NCBI RefSeq assembly: GCF_026914185.1
Contig: NC_070559.1
Location: 5,430,001-5,494,000, forward strand
Length of the DNA: 64,000 nucleotides
Reading direction: 5' to 3'
Origin: Puccinia triticina
Taxonomy: Eukaryota; Basidiomycota; Pucciniomycetes; Pucciniales; Pucciniaceae
The number at the start of each line of letters is the position of its first letter. The first letter of the stretch is position 1. Under the pieces are notes generated by a model. The model did no database searches, was not told the origin of the DNA, and was given only the letters and a program-made list of their open reading frames with translations. A program made the position numbers and the translations under genes. Shown here piece by piece: positions 33,084-43,721 of this stretch.

Positions 33084-34655
33084 GTTATGTTAAACTTGCC
33101 TGAAGTCAAGTGCCGGCCGTTTGACTGTTAATTTGGCTGGAAGTTTGACGGCTGACGGGAGGCCGACAGGTGGGCGGTCAATCAGGCGGGTCTTTTGTCT
33201 TTGACGGCAGTTGCAACGGGCAAAACCTTAATCCGCGCAACTGCCGTGTAGTTTTCCAGTTTGGTCGTGATAATGGGCGTGGGAAGGATGTGTAGGATGA
33301 TAATGTCAAGAGGAGGAAGAAGAGCCAGGGGGAGGTAGATTGGGTCCATCGCTGTCCAGCCCACCATCATAAATGCCCCCAGCACCTTCCCAATGATGAT
33401 GAGGTAGGCCATCGGAGATCAAGGGGTGGTCAAGCTAGAACTGAAAGTGAAGCAAATTGTGTAAAATTCATGCATGTCACACATGTAAAATGTCTTTGAT
33501 CTCTTCCCTCGCTCCTAGCCTCCGGTACTTCGACTCCATTCTCCAGCACTCACTCAACTCAATCAACTCACTCGACTCAACCTCACTTCAATCCTCAACT
33601 CCAATAACACTCAATCTTCAACCCTCAACAACCAATCCCATTCATCATCCTCATTTCTCATTCCCCTTCTTTCCCTTTCTATCCTATTCTGATTCACTGT
33701 CTTTCTTGTCTGGTAAGATTCAACATTGTCACACTTAACAACTACTCATGAAATCAACCAACTAACTCCTTCCATTCAGTCTGCTCAATTGTCCTCATTC
33801 CTTAGTTTTCAACTTTCATATCTGCCTGTCTTTCATATCTCTGTCTGCTCAAAGTGTTGGTTCTCTTTTTCCTTTCCTCAGATCTTCTCATTGTTTCAAA
33901 CTTTCCTAATTGCTTCTTTTTTAGTTTGTGTCGGCTTTTGTTTAGGCAATAAATCCTTCAATCAAAAATCTTTTAAATTGAGCAGGTATTGCTCTTTTTG
34001 CTGGTGTGGTTGGGTTTGAGGCTGAGGATTTGGGGGTTTGGAGGCGGCGAGGGAGCCAGCCGGAACTTGGTATCTCTCCAGACGCCCAATGCATGCACCC
34101 CGGAGTGTATGCATAATACATGCATAGCATACCGTAATCGTGCCAGTTTGCATAGTTTAACAAGGTGGACACGTTGTGGAGTTGGTGGAGATGAGCATGG
34201 GTAGACTGTGTGGTACGTTTCTGGACGCTGAGGAAGATGAGGCGCATCAGGTGCCGGTCCCTGAACCAACACGGAGAATTCCAAAGGCTTTCCAGGAACC
34301 AGGTCATGGTCTGGAGACGCTTGACTAGTTGTTCCCAGGCCTCCTCTGTCCACCGATCTTCGTCAAACGGCGGGCCAAAAAGCAGGGGCTTTCCCCTTCA
34401 TGACGCCCGGATCCTGATCGTTTGTTGGGAGATAGTTTCATCTCTACTCTGCCGCTGTCGTTTGAACCCTAAGTGATTGTACATACATCTAGAGCCTACA
34501 GGCAACCTTGTACCGGTTTCCCTTTTCTCTTCATTCAATCACTCAGTCTTCAACACTCAACTGATCCACAATACCTTGTGTCTCAGGTTGGCTTTTTGTT
34601 TGTCTTGCTCCGTGTGCTCCAAGTCTGTTGGCTCACACTCATTGCTTGTCTAAAA
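33084..34655. other. Low-complexity, possibly LTR-derived region
   Basis: It includes TTGACGG-rich sequence (33110-33210), a CAACTC/CAATC-rich pyrimidine stretch (33490-33640) and sequence leading into the primer-binding site of a decayed copia element at 34656. Part of it may be that element's LTR, but I could not find a second LTR to define borders. A 76-codon hydrophobic frame on the minus strand (33182-33412) is probably chance. Confidence 0.4.
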
Positions 34656-34677
34656 GGTTATGAGCCCAGTCTAGCGC
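34656..34677 (+). other. Putative primer-binding site, tRNA-Met anticodon-arm type
   Basis: GGTTATGAGCCCAGTCTAGC is complementary to a CAU (methionine-type) anticodon stem-loop, GGGCTCATAACC, plus the neighbouring stem. It lies 50 bases ahead of a copia gag start, where a primer site is expected. Confidence 0.4.
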
Positions 34678-34726
34678 TGGTTAACCAACATTTGATAACT
34701 ATCCAACAACTCATAGATCTTTGATC

Positions 34727-36469
34727 ATGACTTCCGAGAAAACCTCCAAGGACACTGTCCCAAGCCTCAAAAACACCACTTGGGCAAAATGGAAAACCCA
34801 AGTCCTTGCCTATTGTCAACAGCTCAATCTTGACAAATATCTCCTCCGCGATATACCTGCGCCAACAGAAACGGACAAAACCAAGTTCGAGATCTACGAG
34901 GCTAGGAGAGGAAAGGCGGCAGGAATCCTTGTCTGAACCATGGGACAACTCAACAACAACATGTTTGTCAATTCATGAGAACCATTTCAACCAAAGCTAG
35001 AGCACTCTTAATGCAAAGCAGAGTACCAACTTGATACTGGAGTTTAGCCTGCAATGCCGCTGTTTTCATACAAAATCGGGTTTTCAACAGATCCAAGAAT
35101 GGAATGCCGGAATGCGCATACAAACTATGGTACGGACACAAACCAAATCTCCAATATATTCATACATTCGGATGTCTGGCATACACTCACATCAGGAAAG
35201 AGAATATGGAGAGCAAGTTTAGTCCAACGTCGAAAAAAGGTTTTCTAGTCAGATATGACAAATTTAATCAAAACTACCTCATCTTTGATTATGAAAAACA
35301 CCGTATAATCAATACCCATGATGTCACATTCGACGAAACCACCTTTCCCGAAAGGGGAGATGAAGATCCCGATCCATTCCTGATTGAAAAAGACGAGATC
35401 TTGCCCAAAGCACCCAATGAAGATCCTGAAGAATCCAAAAATGATTCTGAATCAGATGATTTGGATGAATCAGTGAATCCAAACATCAGTCCCGTCAACG
35501 ACTCAGCATCCATACCCAGAATTAAAGTTATTCCGCCAAAACCACCAATCAATCATCCCAACCATCCAAACTTTGTGAGAAGATCAACGCACATTAGCCA
35601 ACAACCAAAACGCGCTTATTTAGCTAGTGACTTAAAGAAACCGCTTGACCTGAAGTTCAATGACCCCAAATTTGAGCCGAAGCGTTTCAAGGATCTACAA
35701 CTGTCAAGCTTTAAGGATAAGTGGCTGGAGGCGTGCAATAAAGAAATCGAAGGCATGAAATCGAAGAAGGTATATGAGTTGAAACATCGGCCTAAGAATT
35801 GGAAGGTCATCAAAGGACATTGGGTATTCAAGGTGAAAACTCTTCCCGACGGCAGCATATCCAAATACAAAGCAAGATTTGTTGCGAAAGGGTACACCCA
35901 AGAAGAAGGAATAGACTATGACCAGACCTTTTCCCCAACCGGAAAGCCTTCCTCCCTTAGACTAATAGTGGCATTGGCTTCGCAAAAAGGATGGATAATT
36001 GAGCAAATGGACGCGGTTGCGGCTTTTCTCAACAGCGACCTTGATGAAGAAATCTATCTAGAACAACCAGAAGGGTTCGAAATCGGAGGAAAAGACAAGG
36101 TATGGCGACTCCACAAATCAATCTATGGGCTAAAACAATCTGCAAGACTCTGGCACATAGAGGTCGAAAACTATCTGAAAACAATTGGATTCAGGAAAAC
36201 AGAGGCGGATTCTTGCGTATTCTATTGGCATTGCGGTGGCAAAGAAAGCATCATTTACCTCCATGTCAATGACAGGATCATTACAGGCGATGAAATATCC
36301 TCCGTGAAACATGAAATCAAGCAGAAGTGGGCCATGGAAGATCTCGGTATTGCAAAATTTGCCGTAGGAATAGAAATTGATCGTGATTCAGTCCTGCGTG
36401 GTCGTGGCTTGAGAGAGAATCATCCGCATGGTCCTCACGTTCTGGGACTCCTGGGCTCTGACGAATAGA
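34727..36469 (+). pseudogene. Internally deleted copia retrotransposon
   Basis: The ATG at 34727 opens a copia gag N-terminus (MTSEKTSKDTVPSLKNTTWA, then KWKTQVLAYCQQL) that breaks off near 34940. From about 35050 the sequence is already at the integrase C-terminus (YKLWYGHKPNLQYIHTFGCL) and runs through reverse transcriptase (WVFKVKTLPDGSISKYKARF, IYGLKQSARLWH). Protease and the integrase core are therefore deleted. The catalytic VDD has become VND (LHVNDRI). The frame ends in foreign sequence after VGIEIDRD, at the edge of a 95-bp tandem duplication; RNase H and the 3' LTR are missing. It belongs to a different copia lineage from the 6639-12352 element. Confidence 0.85.
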
Positions 36470-36559
36470 AATTGATCGTGATTCAGTCCTGCGTGGTTGT
36501 GGCTTGAGAGAGAATCATCCGCATGGTCCTCACGTTCTGGGACTCCCGGGCTCTGACGA
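36370..36559. repeat. 95-bp tandem duplication at a junction
   Basis: Units 36370-36464 and 36465-36559 both begin ATAGAAATTGATCGTGATTC and differ by a few C/T changes. The first part of each unit is copia sequence. The rest is the 3' end of the minus-strand gag-like ORF. The duplication therefore happened after the two became joined. Confidence 0.85.
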
Positions 36560-37631
36560 ATAAATCGAATTGGTTGTTGAATAGGTTCACTAAGCTCGCT
36601 ATTTCGCTCTCTTCCTGGATGATCTCCATTGGGGTGTGCGTTTCTGCCGGCTGTTGGACCGGTGGTTGTGTCAGAGCAAACGGATGAAGGGCCAAGTCCG
36701 GTGAAGTCCCCGGCCTCAAGCCTTCTTGGTTGGTAGGCTGGGGGGGCTGCGGATTCGTCGTTTGAAAGCTGTCTGGCGGGATCATTTGTTCCCTCTCAAC
36801 GGGTCTTGGCACCGGTGTGGACCTGTTCGACGCCAGAGCTAGGGAAGTTTCCCTTGGATTGTAGAGAGCTGGGGGAATTCCCGTGTCCGGCGGCAAGGTT
36901 TCCTCCTGGAGGAATTGAAGAAAATCCTCTCCCAGCGGAGGCAAAGCTGATTCTAGCTCTTTGAAGCCTCTCCTTGGCTGCGGGGCTGAGTTGGTACCGG
37001 AGTCTCTGCTCTGCTGAGAGGTCTCTTCCATTCCTAAGATGGGGAGGCATTTTATGTAGGAGTTATTATTAGTTTTTTTTGTTTTTATATTTTATTTATT
37101 CAGAAATAAAGAAATAAAGATAAGAAAAATACCTGAAACTTGAGCTTTAGCGGAAAGTCTGCGGCTCTTACGCGTAGTAGAAGAGACTTTCTTCTTCTTT
37201 TCCTTAGCTTTGGTCTTAGCTGGAGGTTCAGACGTCCAGTCGGCTATATTGACAGCGGCTGTGACCTTTTTGCGAAGGACTTTCGGGTATGTAGTTGTAG
37301 CTATGGGCGTCCACGACGTGCTACTAATCAAGTTACCGTTTTGCGGGGTAGCTATGATTCTGTCTTTGTAGTCTTCTTCCTCTGCGCTATCCTGCGGCGT
37401 TGAGTTAAAGTTTACGGTCACTATCGGCAATTATGCTTCGGAAGGAGAGGAATCTTTTGAGCATACTCCGATTTTTGATATCTCTTCTTGATTCGATGGT
37501 ACAGGGGATCCAAGTGAAGATAAGTCCGACGAAGGGATAAAAAGATCTGCGGAAGAGTCGCGGTTCTGCACTTTCACAAGCACAATAGACGTAAAAAAAA
37601 ATTTCAAGGGTTCAGTTAGATATTTTATCAA
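36483..37631 (-). pseudogene. Spliced gag-like ORF of unrecognised retroelement
   Basis: Minus-strand exon 1 (about 37631-37134) contains a single in-frame TAA at 37431-37433. After it comes a Lys/Arg-rich region (KAKEKKKKVSSTTRKSRRLS), then a GTATTT donor. A 100-bp intron with a CTAATAATAAC branch-like site ends at CTTAG, and exon 2 starts within MEETSQQSRD. It is Pro/Gln-rich and ends with an acidic/hydrophobic segment (IIQEESEIASLVNLFNNQF) and DLFVRARESQNVRTMRMILS. Basic then Pro-rich composition and position next to retroelement debris suggest a gag/ORF1-type protein. I do not recognise the family. No reverse transcriptase is attached. Confidence 0.4.
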
Positions 37632-40063
37632 TTTAGAACCAGTTTAGAGCTGTTTGAAAGCAATTAGAGTGTTAGTAGAATATGTAGAAGTAGTTTTTTT
37701 GTAAATTTTTCGAATTTTTGAATTTTTAGTTTTAGTTTTAATCAGGATGATTGGTCCTTGGCTTTTAAGCAGTCTAGAAGTATGAAAAGGGGAGAATATT
37801 TCCCAATGAGGCCCCCAATTGTGAGCCTGGGCCTCTATAGTGGCTACAGGACACAAGAAAAAATGGGGGACACTGGTTGTATTTCTTGGGATAAAGAACT
37901 ACAAACAGTGAGTAAAAGAGAAAGGGAAAGAAAGAGAAAAAGAAAGAGATATGTATGATCTGGAGGGGGTCTATCTACTCCTTATAGGAGGATCCTCAAA
38001 AGTCAACTTGAATCACCTGGAAAAGTGATAAGGACAGCTGTGCCAGACCAACAGGGGCTACAGCCTCCGCGCGCACCAAAGAGACAGTGGGGGGACACAG
38101 AATAGTAATACTAATCTGCTCTGATTTTTAGACTGAGTCTAGGATTAACAGAGTAACCTTTGATCTTGAGCAGGGTTGATGTGAAAGCAATCAAGAGACA
38201 CAGAGAAATCACTCTGGATAATCAAGGTTCAAATGAAGAGTATACTTACTGTCAACAACCTAGGCGCCTGTGACAGTAGGAGTACTGGGAGCGTGGTATC
38301 CTCTTGTGGGGTGATCCTGGGTTATCTACGGCGTAATTCTGGGTGGTCTGAAGTCTGTAGATCCTCCTCAGGCAAGGGGGATCCTGACTTCGAAAATTTT
38401 CATAGTTTGCTTATGTAATTACATATGTACATGTGGTTTGGCGCGCCTGGTAGCGCTGACACGTCACAACTGCGCATGCGCATCACAACTCAAGAACTCA
38501 GGGAAGGAGTAGAGTTACAAGGAATTGGTGAGTTGTAACTAGGGTTATAATTGCATGAGGAAACAGAATATGAAGTCAGAACAAGGATATCTCTTAGGAT
38601 GGAAAAGATATAAAGTAATTTATATGTAATAAGTAGATAAAGGCAGACTTTAGGTCAGCTGTGATGACTCTAAGGCTGACAGAATCTTACAATGTGACAT
38701 GTTGCACTCAGGGCTGGGGGGAAAGCAGGAAAGAGGGGAAACCAGTGAGCGGTCAACACGACATGGAATGCTTGGATCCACAACAGTACTGCTGCTCTTT
38801 GCAGCAATTGACAAGCACATGGAGGCTGCATGTGCTCCAAAAGCTTCTTTCTAAGGTTTGTTGAAGGTTAGGTGGCAAGTAGTTTGGATCTTCCATCTGC
38901 ATGTGCTAAAAAAAGTTTAATTGCAAGGTTGGCTTAAGGTTTGGTGTGAAGCATCACCAGGGGAGACTTTGACGCACTCTCCGGAGAGTGCCAGAGTGTA
39001 ATTTTATGTTGATTCAGGTCTGATGTTAGTCACATGTGCATTAGGAAGTGATTAGTAAATGATTCAGAAGTGAATGAGAATTGTGTTGGGAGTTATGTGG
39101 AAGTGATTCAGAAGTGGACGGGAAGTGATTCAGAAGTGGGTTGGAACTTTTACCAGAATTGAGTTGTAAGTGAGTGTGAATTGTGCCAGAAGTTGAGTGG
39201 GAGTTAATAAACATAACTCATTCAGTTCCTAAGTGGAAGTTTAGGCCAAATGGAAAAAGGTTCAAATTATATTGAAAGCTAATTCAGCAAGAGCTTATGT
39301 TGAAATAATGTTAGATTCTAGTTCAACTCAATCATAAATAATCTTATCCAATAAACCTCCAAAAAATGCCTTAAAGTACCTTTCAACATGTTTACTTTGC
39401 AAAACAACAGGCAGAGTTAAAATCCCTTCTGGCAAAGCGTTTTGTTTTGACATTTGGATACACATTTTCAAAATTACAAAGCTAACTACAATTACTTGAT
39501 GGCTAGACAAGTTTAACTAAAATTATAGTTTCTACCATATGAAATAATTGTGCTTTTGGCCCCAATCTTATGAATTGGTACTCAGCATATCACATCAAGC
39601 AAAAAAATGTGTGTAACGTACATATTTTTACAACATAATCTTACCAATTTACAAATAATTCAGAAAGACATGATTGCGCATAGGTCTCTGAGAGATTTGA
39701 TATTTGTCTAAGGGACAGGGCTAATGATTTCAGTGTTTTGATATCTTTACCTTGAAGCATGTTTTTTGCAGATCCAATCGATGTCTTCTAATAGAATTTC
39801 ACCACACATTGTTCCAGTATGTGATGGTGAGGAGCCCAAATACAAGGACCAAACAAAGCTAACAATAGATTTTAGGATATCATCATGGTCAATAATATTC
39901 TTGGGGTTGGATTGCCCCAATATATGGAAAGGAGACAACCTCCTTGCATGTTTTTCTCAGTTCCCGTCTTTACCACAAAAAACAATTGAATTATCCATTG
40001 CTCTCCAAGCATGTCTTCAACTTTCTGCCTCGGCCAATTTATCATATCTTTATCTTCTTCTAG
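37632..40063. other. Gene-free region upstream of the SNF2 pseudogene
   Basis: No gene is supported. A stretch near 39050-39200 repeats AAGTGATTCAGAAGTGG-like words. A plus-strand frame at 39766-40077 might hold an upstream SNF2 exon, but I cannot show it. Confidence 0.45.
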
Positions 40064-40340
40064 TCCTTTTGGCCTGACCTCTGATGTCCCTCAGGTAGCC
40101 TTCCTTCAACGTGGGCACCATCGAGTTCATGTATATTGTGCACCGCAGAATAGGTTTGGTGATCTCAGTGAAAACCAAAGTCGCCATCTAGGTCCCCTGT
40201 TAGGACCAGTTTCAAGCTGTTCAACTCCTGTAACAAATCGAGATATCCCCCCCAACAATGTTTCCCTTGTTAATTTGCGTGCCTTTCTTGTGAAAAAGAA
40301 TTGCATAGAGCCTCAGCTCAGGGGCTGCGTCTTCAGCCGT
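40064..40340 (+). pseudogene. SNF2-family helicase pseudogene, 5' part
   Basis: After a likely acceptor (TTCTTCTAG) the frame reads VAFLQRGHHRVHVYCAPQNR and on to CIEPQLRGCVFSR at 40340, where a gypsy element interrupts it. Ignoring the element and one CCGT copy, the frame continues without a shift into LENIAQVELAFKTANVDLIP at 48998. This part precedes the helicase core and I recognise no domain in it. Further upstream exons are probably present or lost. Confidence 0.65.
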
Positions 40341-41211
40341 TGTGGAGTTCTGGGGCGCACTCAAGATGAAAATTCACGGGCAAGATCTCAAGGCTCAACC
40401 GTGCGGCGGGCGCCGCATCCTCAAGACGTATCAGGATTTTCTTTTCTTCATGGTCTATCTTTCCCCCTTCTCTAACTCTCCGTCCTGGCTCTTTCTTTCC
40501 TTTTCCTTTCTTCTTTCTGTCTTCCTTTTCTTTTCTTTTTTTTTTTTTGTTAGTTTGTTTTGTTTTTGATTCCTCTATTTTCCTTTCTTTTACACATGTC
40601 TTTCTTTCCGGTTTCTACCTTGCGCGCGTTGGAAGGTTTTGAGTTGGAGGAGGTTTGGTTTTTTTTGGTTTGTTTGTTTTCTTGGCCTTGTTTGTTGGTT
40701 GTTGTCTCTTTTGGTTGTTCTCTCTTCTCTGCTCATCTTAGTTGTACGGGCGCGGCGGGCACGAGGGCTCGTCGCGCAGCATGTCGCGGCCTGAATCCAA
40801 GTTCAGCCGAACTTGGAGGAAGGATCCGCATGGTATCCACCTCCGAACCACGAGGAATATCATCACTTTTTGAGTTTTGAGCTTATTGATCCCAGACCGT
40901 GTAGATCTTGCCCCGCATACTTCAGAGTTTTTGATTACCGGAGCTTCTCGAGTTTATTTCTTTAGAGCACTATCCGAGTTTCCGACGACAGCGTCGGCTT
41001 CCCGCCGAGTTTCTTTTCTGAGTTTTTCCATCCAACCAAACCGCCGAGGGTATTCCATCCCCTCGTTCCCTCTCAAACAAATCCCCCCCCCCCAACCGCT
41101 ATCACTTCTGTTCGACTATTCCCGATATTTTTGCAGGACCACCGACGAGGGCAGCACTCAGCACCATCCCCTCAACCGACTGCCACGGCTCAGACCCGAC
41201 AGGAGTCCATA
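40341..41211 (+). repeat. 5' LTR of gypsy element
   Basis: The 871-bp repeat begins TGTGGAGTTC and ends GAGTCCATA. It has a long T-rich block in its first third. Confidence 0.95.
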
Positions 41212-41213
41212 TT

Positions 41214-41264
41214 TGGTCCCCCGAGCCGGGATCGAACCAGCGACCTCAAGATTTACAGTCTCGG
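41214..41264 (+). other. Extended tRNA-Tyr primer-binding site (51 nt)
   Basis: Two bases after the LTR, TGG (complement of CCA) is followed by sequence whose reverse complement reads as the 3' two-thirds of a tyrosine tRNA. It includes the anticodon stem-loop (GAGACTGTAAATCTT), variable loop, T arm (GCTGGTTCGATCCCGGC), acceptor strand (TCGGGGG), discriminator A and CCA. Normal primer sites are 8-18 nt. The CCA and the absence of an anticodon-loop intron point to a mature tRNA as source. Similarity to tRNA-Tyr stops near the 5' end of the anticodon stem. Confidence 0.8.
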
Positions 41265-41456
41265 CTCAGGATTTTGAGACGGACTGGTGGTCTTAGGCTG
41301 GATTCTTTCTTCTTTTCTTTCCTTTTGGTTTTTTTTATTATTGTCGATTGCCGCTTTATCCAAAGACGTTTCAGGATCCTCGTTTCAGGATCAAGGCCGG
41401 GAAGAATCTTTGTTTAGATTTTTAGGCGTCTGCCGCGGGGCATAGGAGGGATAAAA

Positions 41457-41555
41457 GTAAGTCCCATCCATTGTGCACCTCCGGGCATCTCTACGCCGTC
41501 GAAAGCATTACCTGCCACTCTGTGAGCCTTCCTGTCATTCCGCCTTCCCTGTTAG
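41457..41555 (+). repeat. Intron-like module a (5' leader)
   Basis: It starts GTAAGTCCCATCCATTG, has the shared core GTGCACCTCC ... CTGCCACTCTGTGAGCC, and ends in a pyrimidine-rich CCTTCCCTGTTAG. It lies just before the gag ATG at 41583. It is one of five related copies. Confidence 0.85.
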
Positions 41556-41582
41556 GTCAGCGTGAAGATTTTCAAGAGCAAG

Positions 41583-43721
41583 ATGGCCGAACCTGCCGCC
41601 GTGGAAGCCGTGAAGATCAAACCACCGCACGGGAAGAGCCTGAAGTTTGATGGGACGAACGTCGAACGCTTTCTACACCAGTATCAAGTTGCCGCGCGGC
41701 TGGACAAGGCGTCCGGGCAAGATATGGCCGAGCAGCTGTTTTTCTTTGTGGACGACTCTCTCCTCGACGTTCTGGAGACCCTGGAAGGCTACGAGCCGCC
41801 GAACTGGCCTAAGCTGAAGGCATCGATGCTGTCGTACTGGGGAGAGATCGACTCGGCGAAATTTACGGCGCGTGACATCAAAGTTTTGACGGAGGGATGG
41901 GTTGCGCGCGGAGGAGTTTCCTCCGTTGAGGACTATCAGGCCTTTAGGAAGCATTGGGAGCCCATCCAAGCCTATCTTCTCGCCAAGGATCATATCGAGT
42001 CCGTGGAGGAGATTCGTAACGACTACTATCAGTCGTTCTCGTTAGCCGTTCAGGATCGAATCCGAGATCAGCTTCTTAAAGACAACACGATGATCACGAC
42101 AGCCGAAAACCGCTTTAAGTTACCAAAGTTCGAGGTTCTCAAGGCGGCAATCACCGAAGTAATGAGAAGGCAGACAGCACTGATTTTTGAGGATTCGAAG
42201 GCGTCGAAACCAGTGGCACCCGCGACCTTGGCCGAGGCGAATGGGATCATGCAGAGGATGGGAGAGGAGAAGCGCCCAAAGGCGGTAGCGGCCCCACCAA
42301 AGCCCGCCCCAACTATGGACGAGCTGTCAAAAATGTTTGAGGCGTTTGAACAGAAGCTCGACCAGAAGCTAGCCTCGGTACCCGCCAAACCATCACAGTC
42401 GCAGAATCCGAGGGGTCCGATGGTGTGCTTTTACTGTCACCGGGAGGGACACGGGACCGCGCGTTGTTTCGAGCTTCAGAAGGATAAGGACGACAACCTC
42501 GTAGAGCAGAAGGGCACAAATTTTTTCTTGCCGAACGGAGCGTTGATACCTTGGGACTCTACCAGGCCGATTCGCCACGTGGTAGCGTCGTTCCAACCTA
42601 CTCGAGCTGCCGCAAGTCAGGCGACGACGGAGCCCGTTGCAGGATTTAAAGTTGGTTGTGGTTCTCTTCAACCTTGGTACCCGCCAGCAGTATCGTCTCA
42701 GTCATTCTCAGGAGTTTATGAGGCCGACCCGGCGGGAAGGAAGCGGCATGAAGACTCGAAGCCTTATAAGGCCCCAGCCGTCCCTCTCAGTGCCGTGAAG
42801 CGCCCTATCCGCCGAGCACCAACCCCGCCTGTTCCCGAGGACAGAAGTGCGATGGATGAGGAGGCGGAGCTTTTCGAGCGCAGTCCTGGAGGCGACCCAA
42901 CGCACGAGCTGTCTCCCGATCGCCCTACGACTCCGCCTACGCCTACAAAGGCTGCTGGTCCGAAAGTGCGCTTTGAAAGAGAGGTCTCGCGCGAACACCC
43001 GAATGCGGTTGACGGCGTATTGCGAAAGATCGCCGTGTTGAAGGTGCCCGACATCACGGTATCGGAACTCATGGCGATCTCTCCCTCTATAGCCGAAGGC
43101 ATGAAGAAATGGGTATCTAGACGGCGCGTGGAAGTTGGAACCGAAGAGCTGAAGGTGAACTCCGGCACGTTGGCTGAGGTCTCTGATAGGGATCTGGGAA
43201 CCGACCCAAACCTTTACTCCTGCCCTCTGGGATATTTGCCGTGTCTCATTGGGGACGACGAGACTTCAGCGTCTCCCCTTATCGACTCGGGCTCTCAATT
43301 GAATCTGATTTCGGACGCCATGGCCAACAAGTTTAATCTGAGCCCTCGCGTTAACTTTGCATCGGCGGTCTACGGTATTAACAACCAGGCCTGTGAATTG
43401 ATGGGTGTAGCCGAAGACGTGCAGGTCCGGATCGGCAAATCGTTGGTGAAGACGTGTCACTTTTGGATCACAAAGATGGACGGGCCGCTGATCTTAGGTC
43501 GGCCTTTCTTAATGGATGTTGCTGCTACATTGGCGTTCTCACCCCAATCAGGCGAGAAGCTTATCATACCGGACGCTACTGGAAGAAACATCGAGGTCTC
43601 CTTGTGTTTGACTGGTTCAGGTCGATGGGAGCGTGATTTTCCAGGTCAGGGTCGTAAGGCGGTGCTCACTCATGTGGCGCGGCTCCCCGACGATTCTTCG
43701 GAGGATCGTCCTTTTTTATGA
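41583..43721 (+). CDS. Gypsy Gag-protease (712 aa)
   Basis: I start it at the ATG at 41583 (MAEPAAVEAVKIK), the first in frame. A helical capsid-like region comes first. A CCHC zinc knuckle, CFYCHREGHGTARC, lies near residue 281. A Pro-rich region follows. A retropepsin-type aspartic protease has its catalytic LIDSGSQ near residue 568 and PLILGRPFL downstream. It should form the virus-like particle, package RNA and cut the polyproteins. The stop TGA overlaps the ATG of the next ORF as ATGA (43718-43721), which suggests stop-restart coupling or a separately spliced Pol message rather than a classic fused Gag-Pol. Confidence 0.93.
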   Translation: MAEPAAVEAVKIKPPHGKSLKFDGTNVERFLHQYQVAARLDKASGQDMAEQLFFFVDDSLLDVLETLEGYEPPNWPKLKASMLSYWGEIDSAKFTARDIKVLTEGWVARGGVSSVEDYQAFRKHWEPIQAYLLAKDHIESVEEIRNDYYQSFSLAVQDRIRDQLLKDNTMITTAENRFKLPKFEVLKAAITEVMRRQTALIFEDSKASKPVAPATLAEANGIMQRMGEEKRPKAVAAPPKPAPTMDELSKMFEAFEQKLDQKLASVPAKPSQSQNPRGPMVCFYCHREGHGTARCFELQKDKDDNLVEQKGTNFFLPNGALIPWDSTRPIRHVVASFQPTRAAASQATTEPVAGFKVGCGSLQPWYPPAVSSQSFSGVYEADPAGRKRHEDSKPYKAPAVPLSAVKRPIRRAPTPPVPEDRSAMDEEAELFERSPGGDPTHELSPDRPTTPPTPTKAAGPKVRFEREVSREHPNAVDGVLRKIAVLKVPDITVSELMAISPSIAEGMKKWVSRRRVEVGTEELKVNSGTLAEVSDRDLGTDPNLYSCPLGYLPCLIGDDETSASPLIDSGSQLNLISDAMANKFNLSPRVNFASAVYGINNQACELMGVAEDVQVRIGKSLVKTCHFWITKMDGPLILGRPFLMDVAATLAFSPQSGEKLIIPDATGRNIEVSLCLTGSGRWERDFPGQGRKAVLTHVARLPDDSSEDRPFL

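Noticed and set aside
33182..33412. Hydrophobic 76-aa minus-strand ORF as a membrane protein gene
   Set aside because: It overlaps repeat-like sequence, shows no splice or homology support, and is short.
41211..41300. A tRNA-Tyr gene on the minus strand
   Set aside because: Only the 3' two-thirds match. CCA is present in the DNA, there is no 5' acceptor or D arm, and it abuts an LTR, so it is a primer-binding site.
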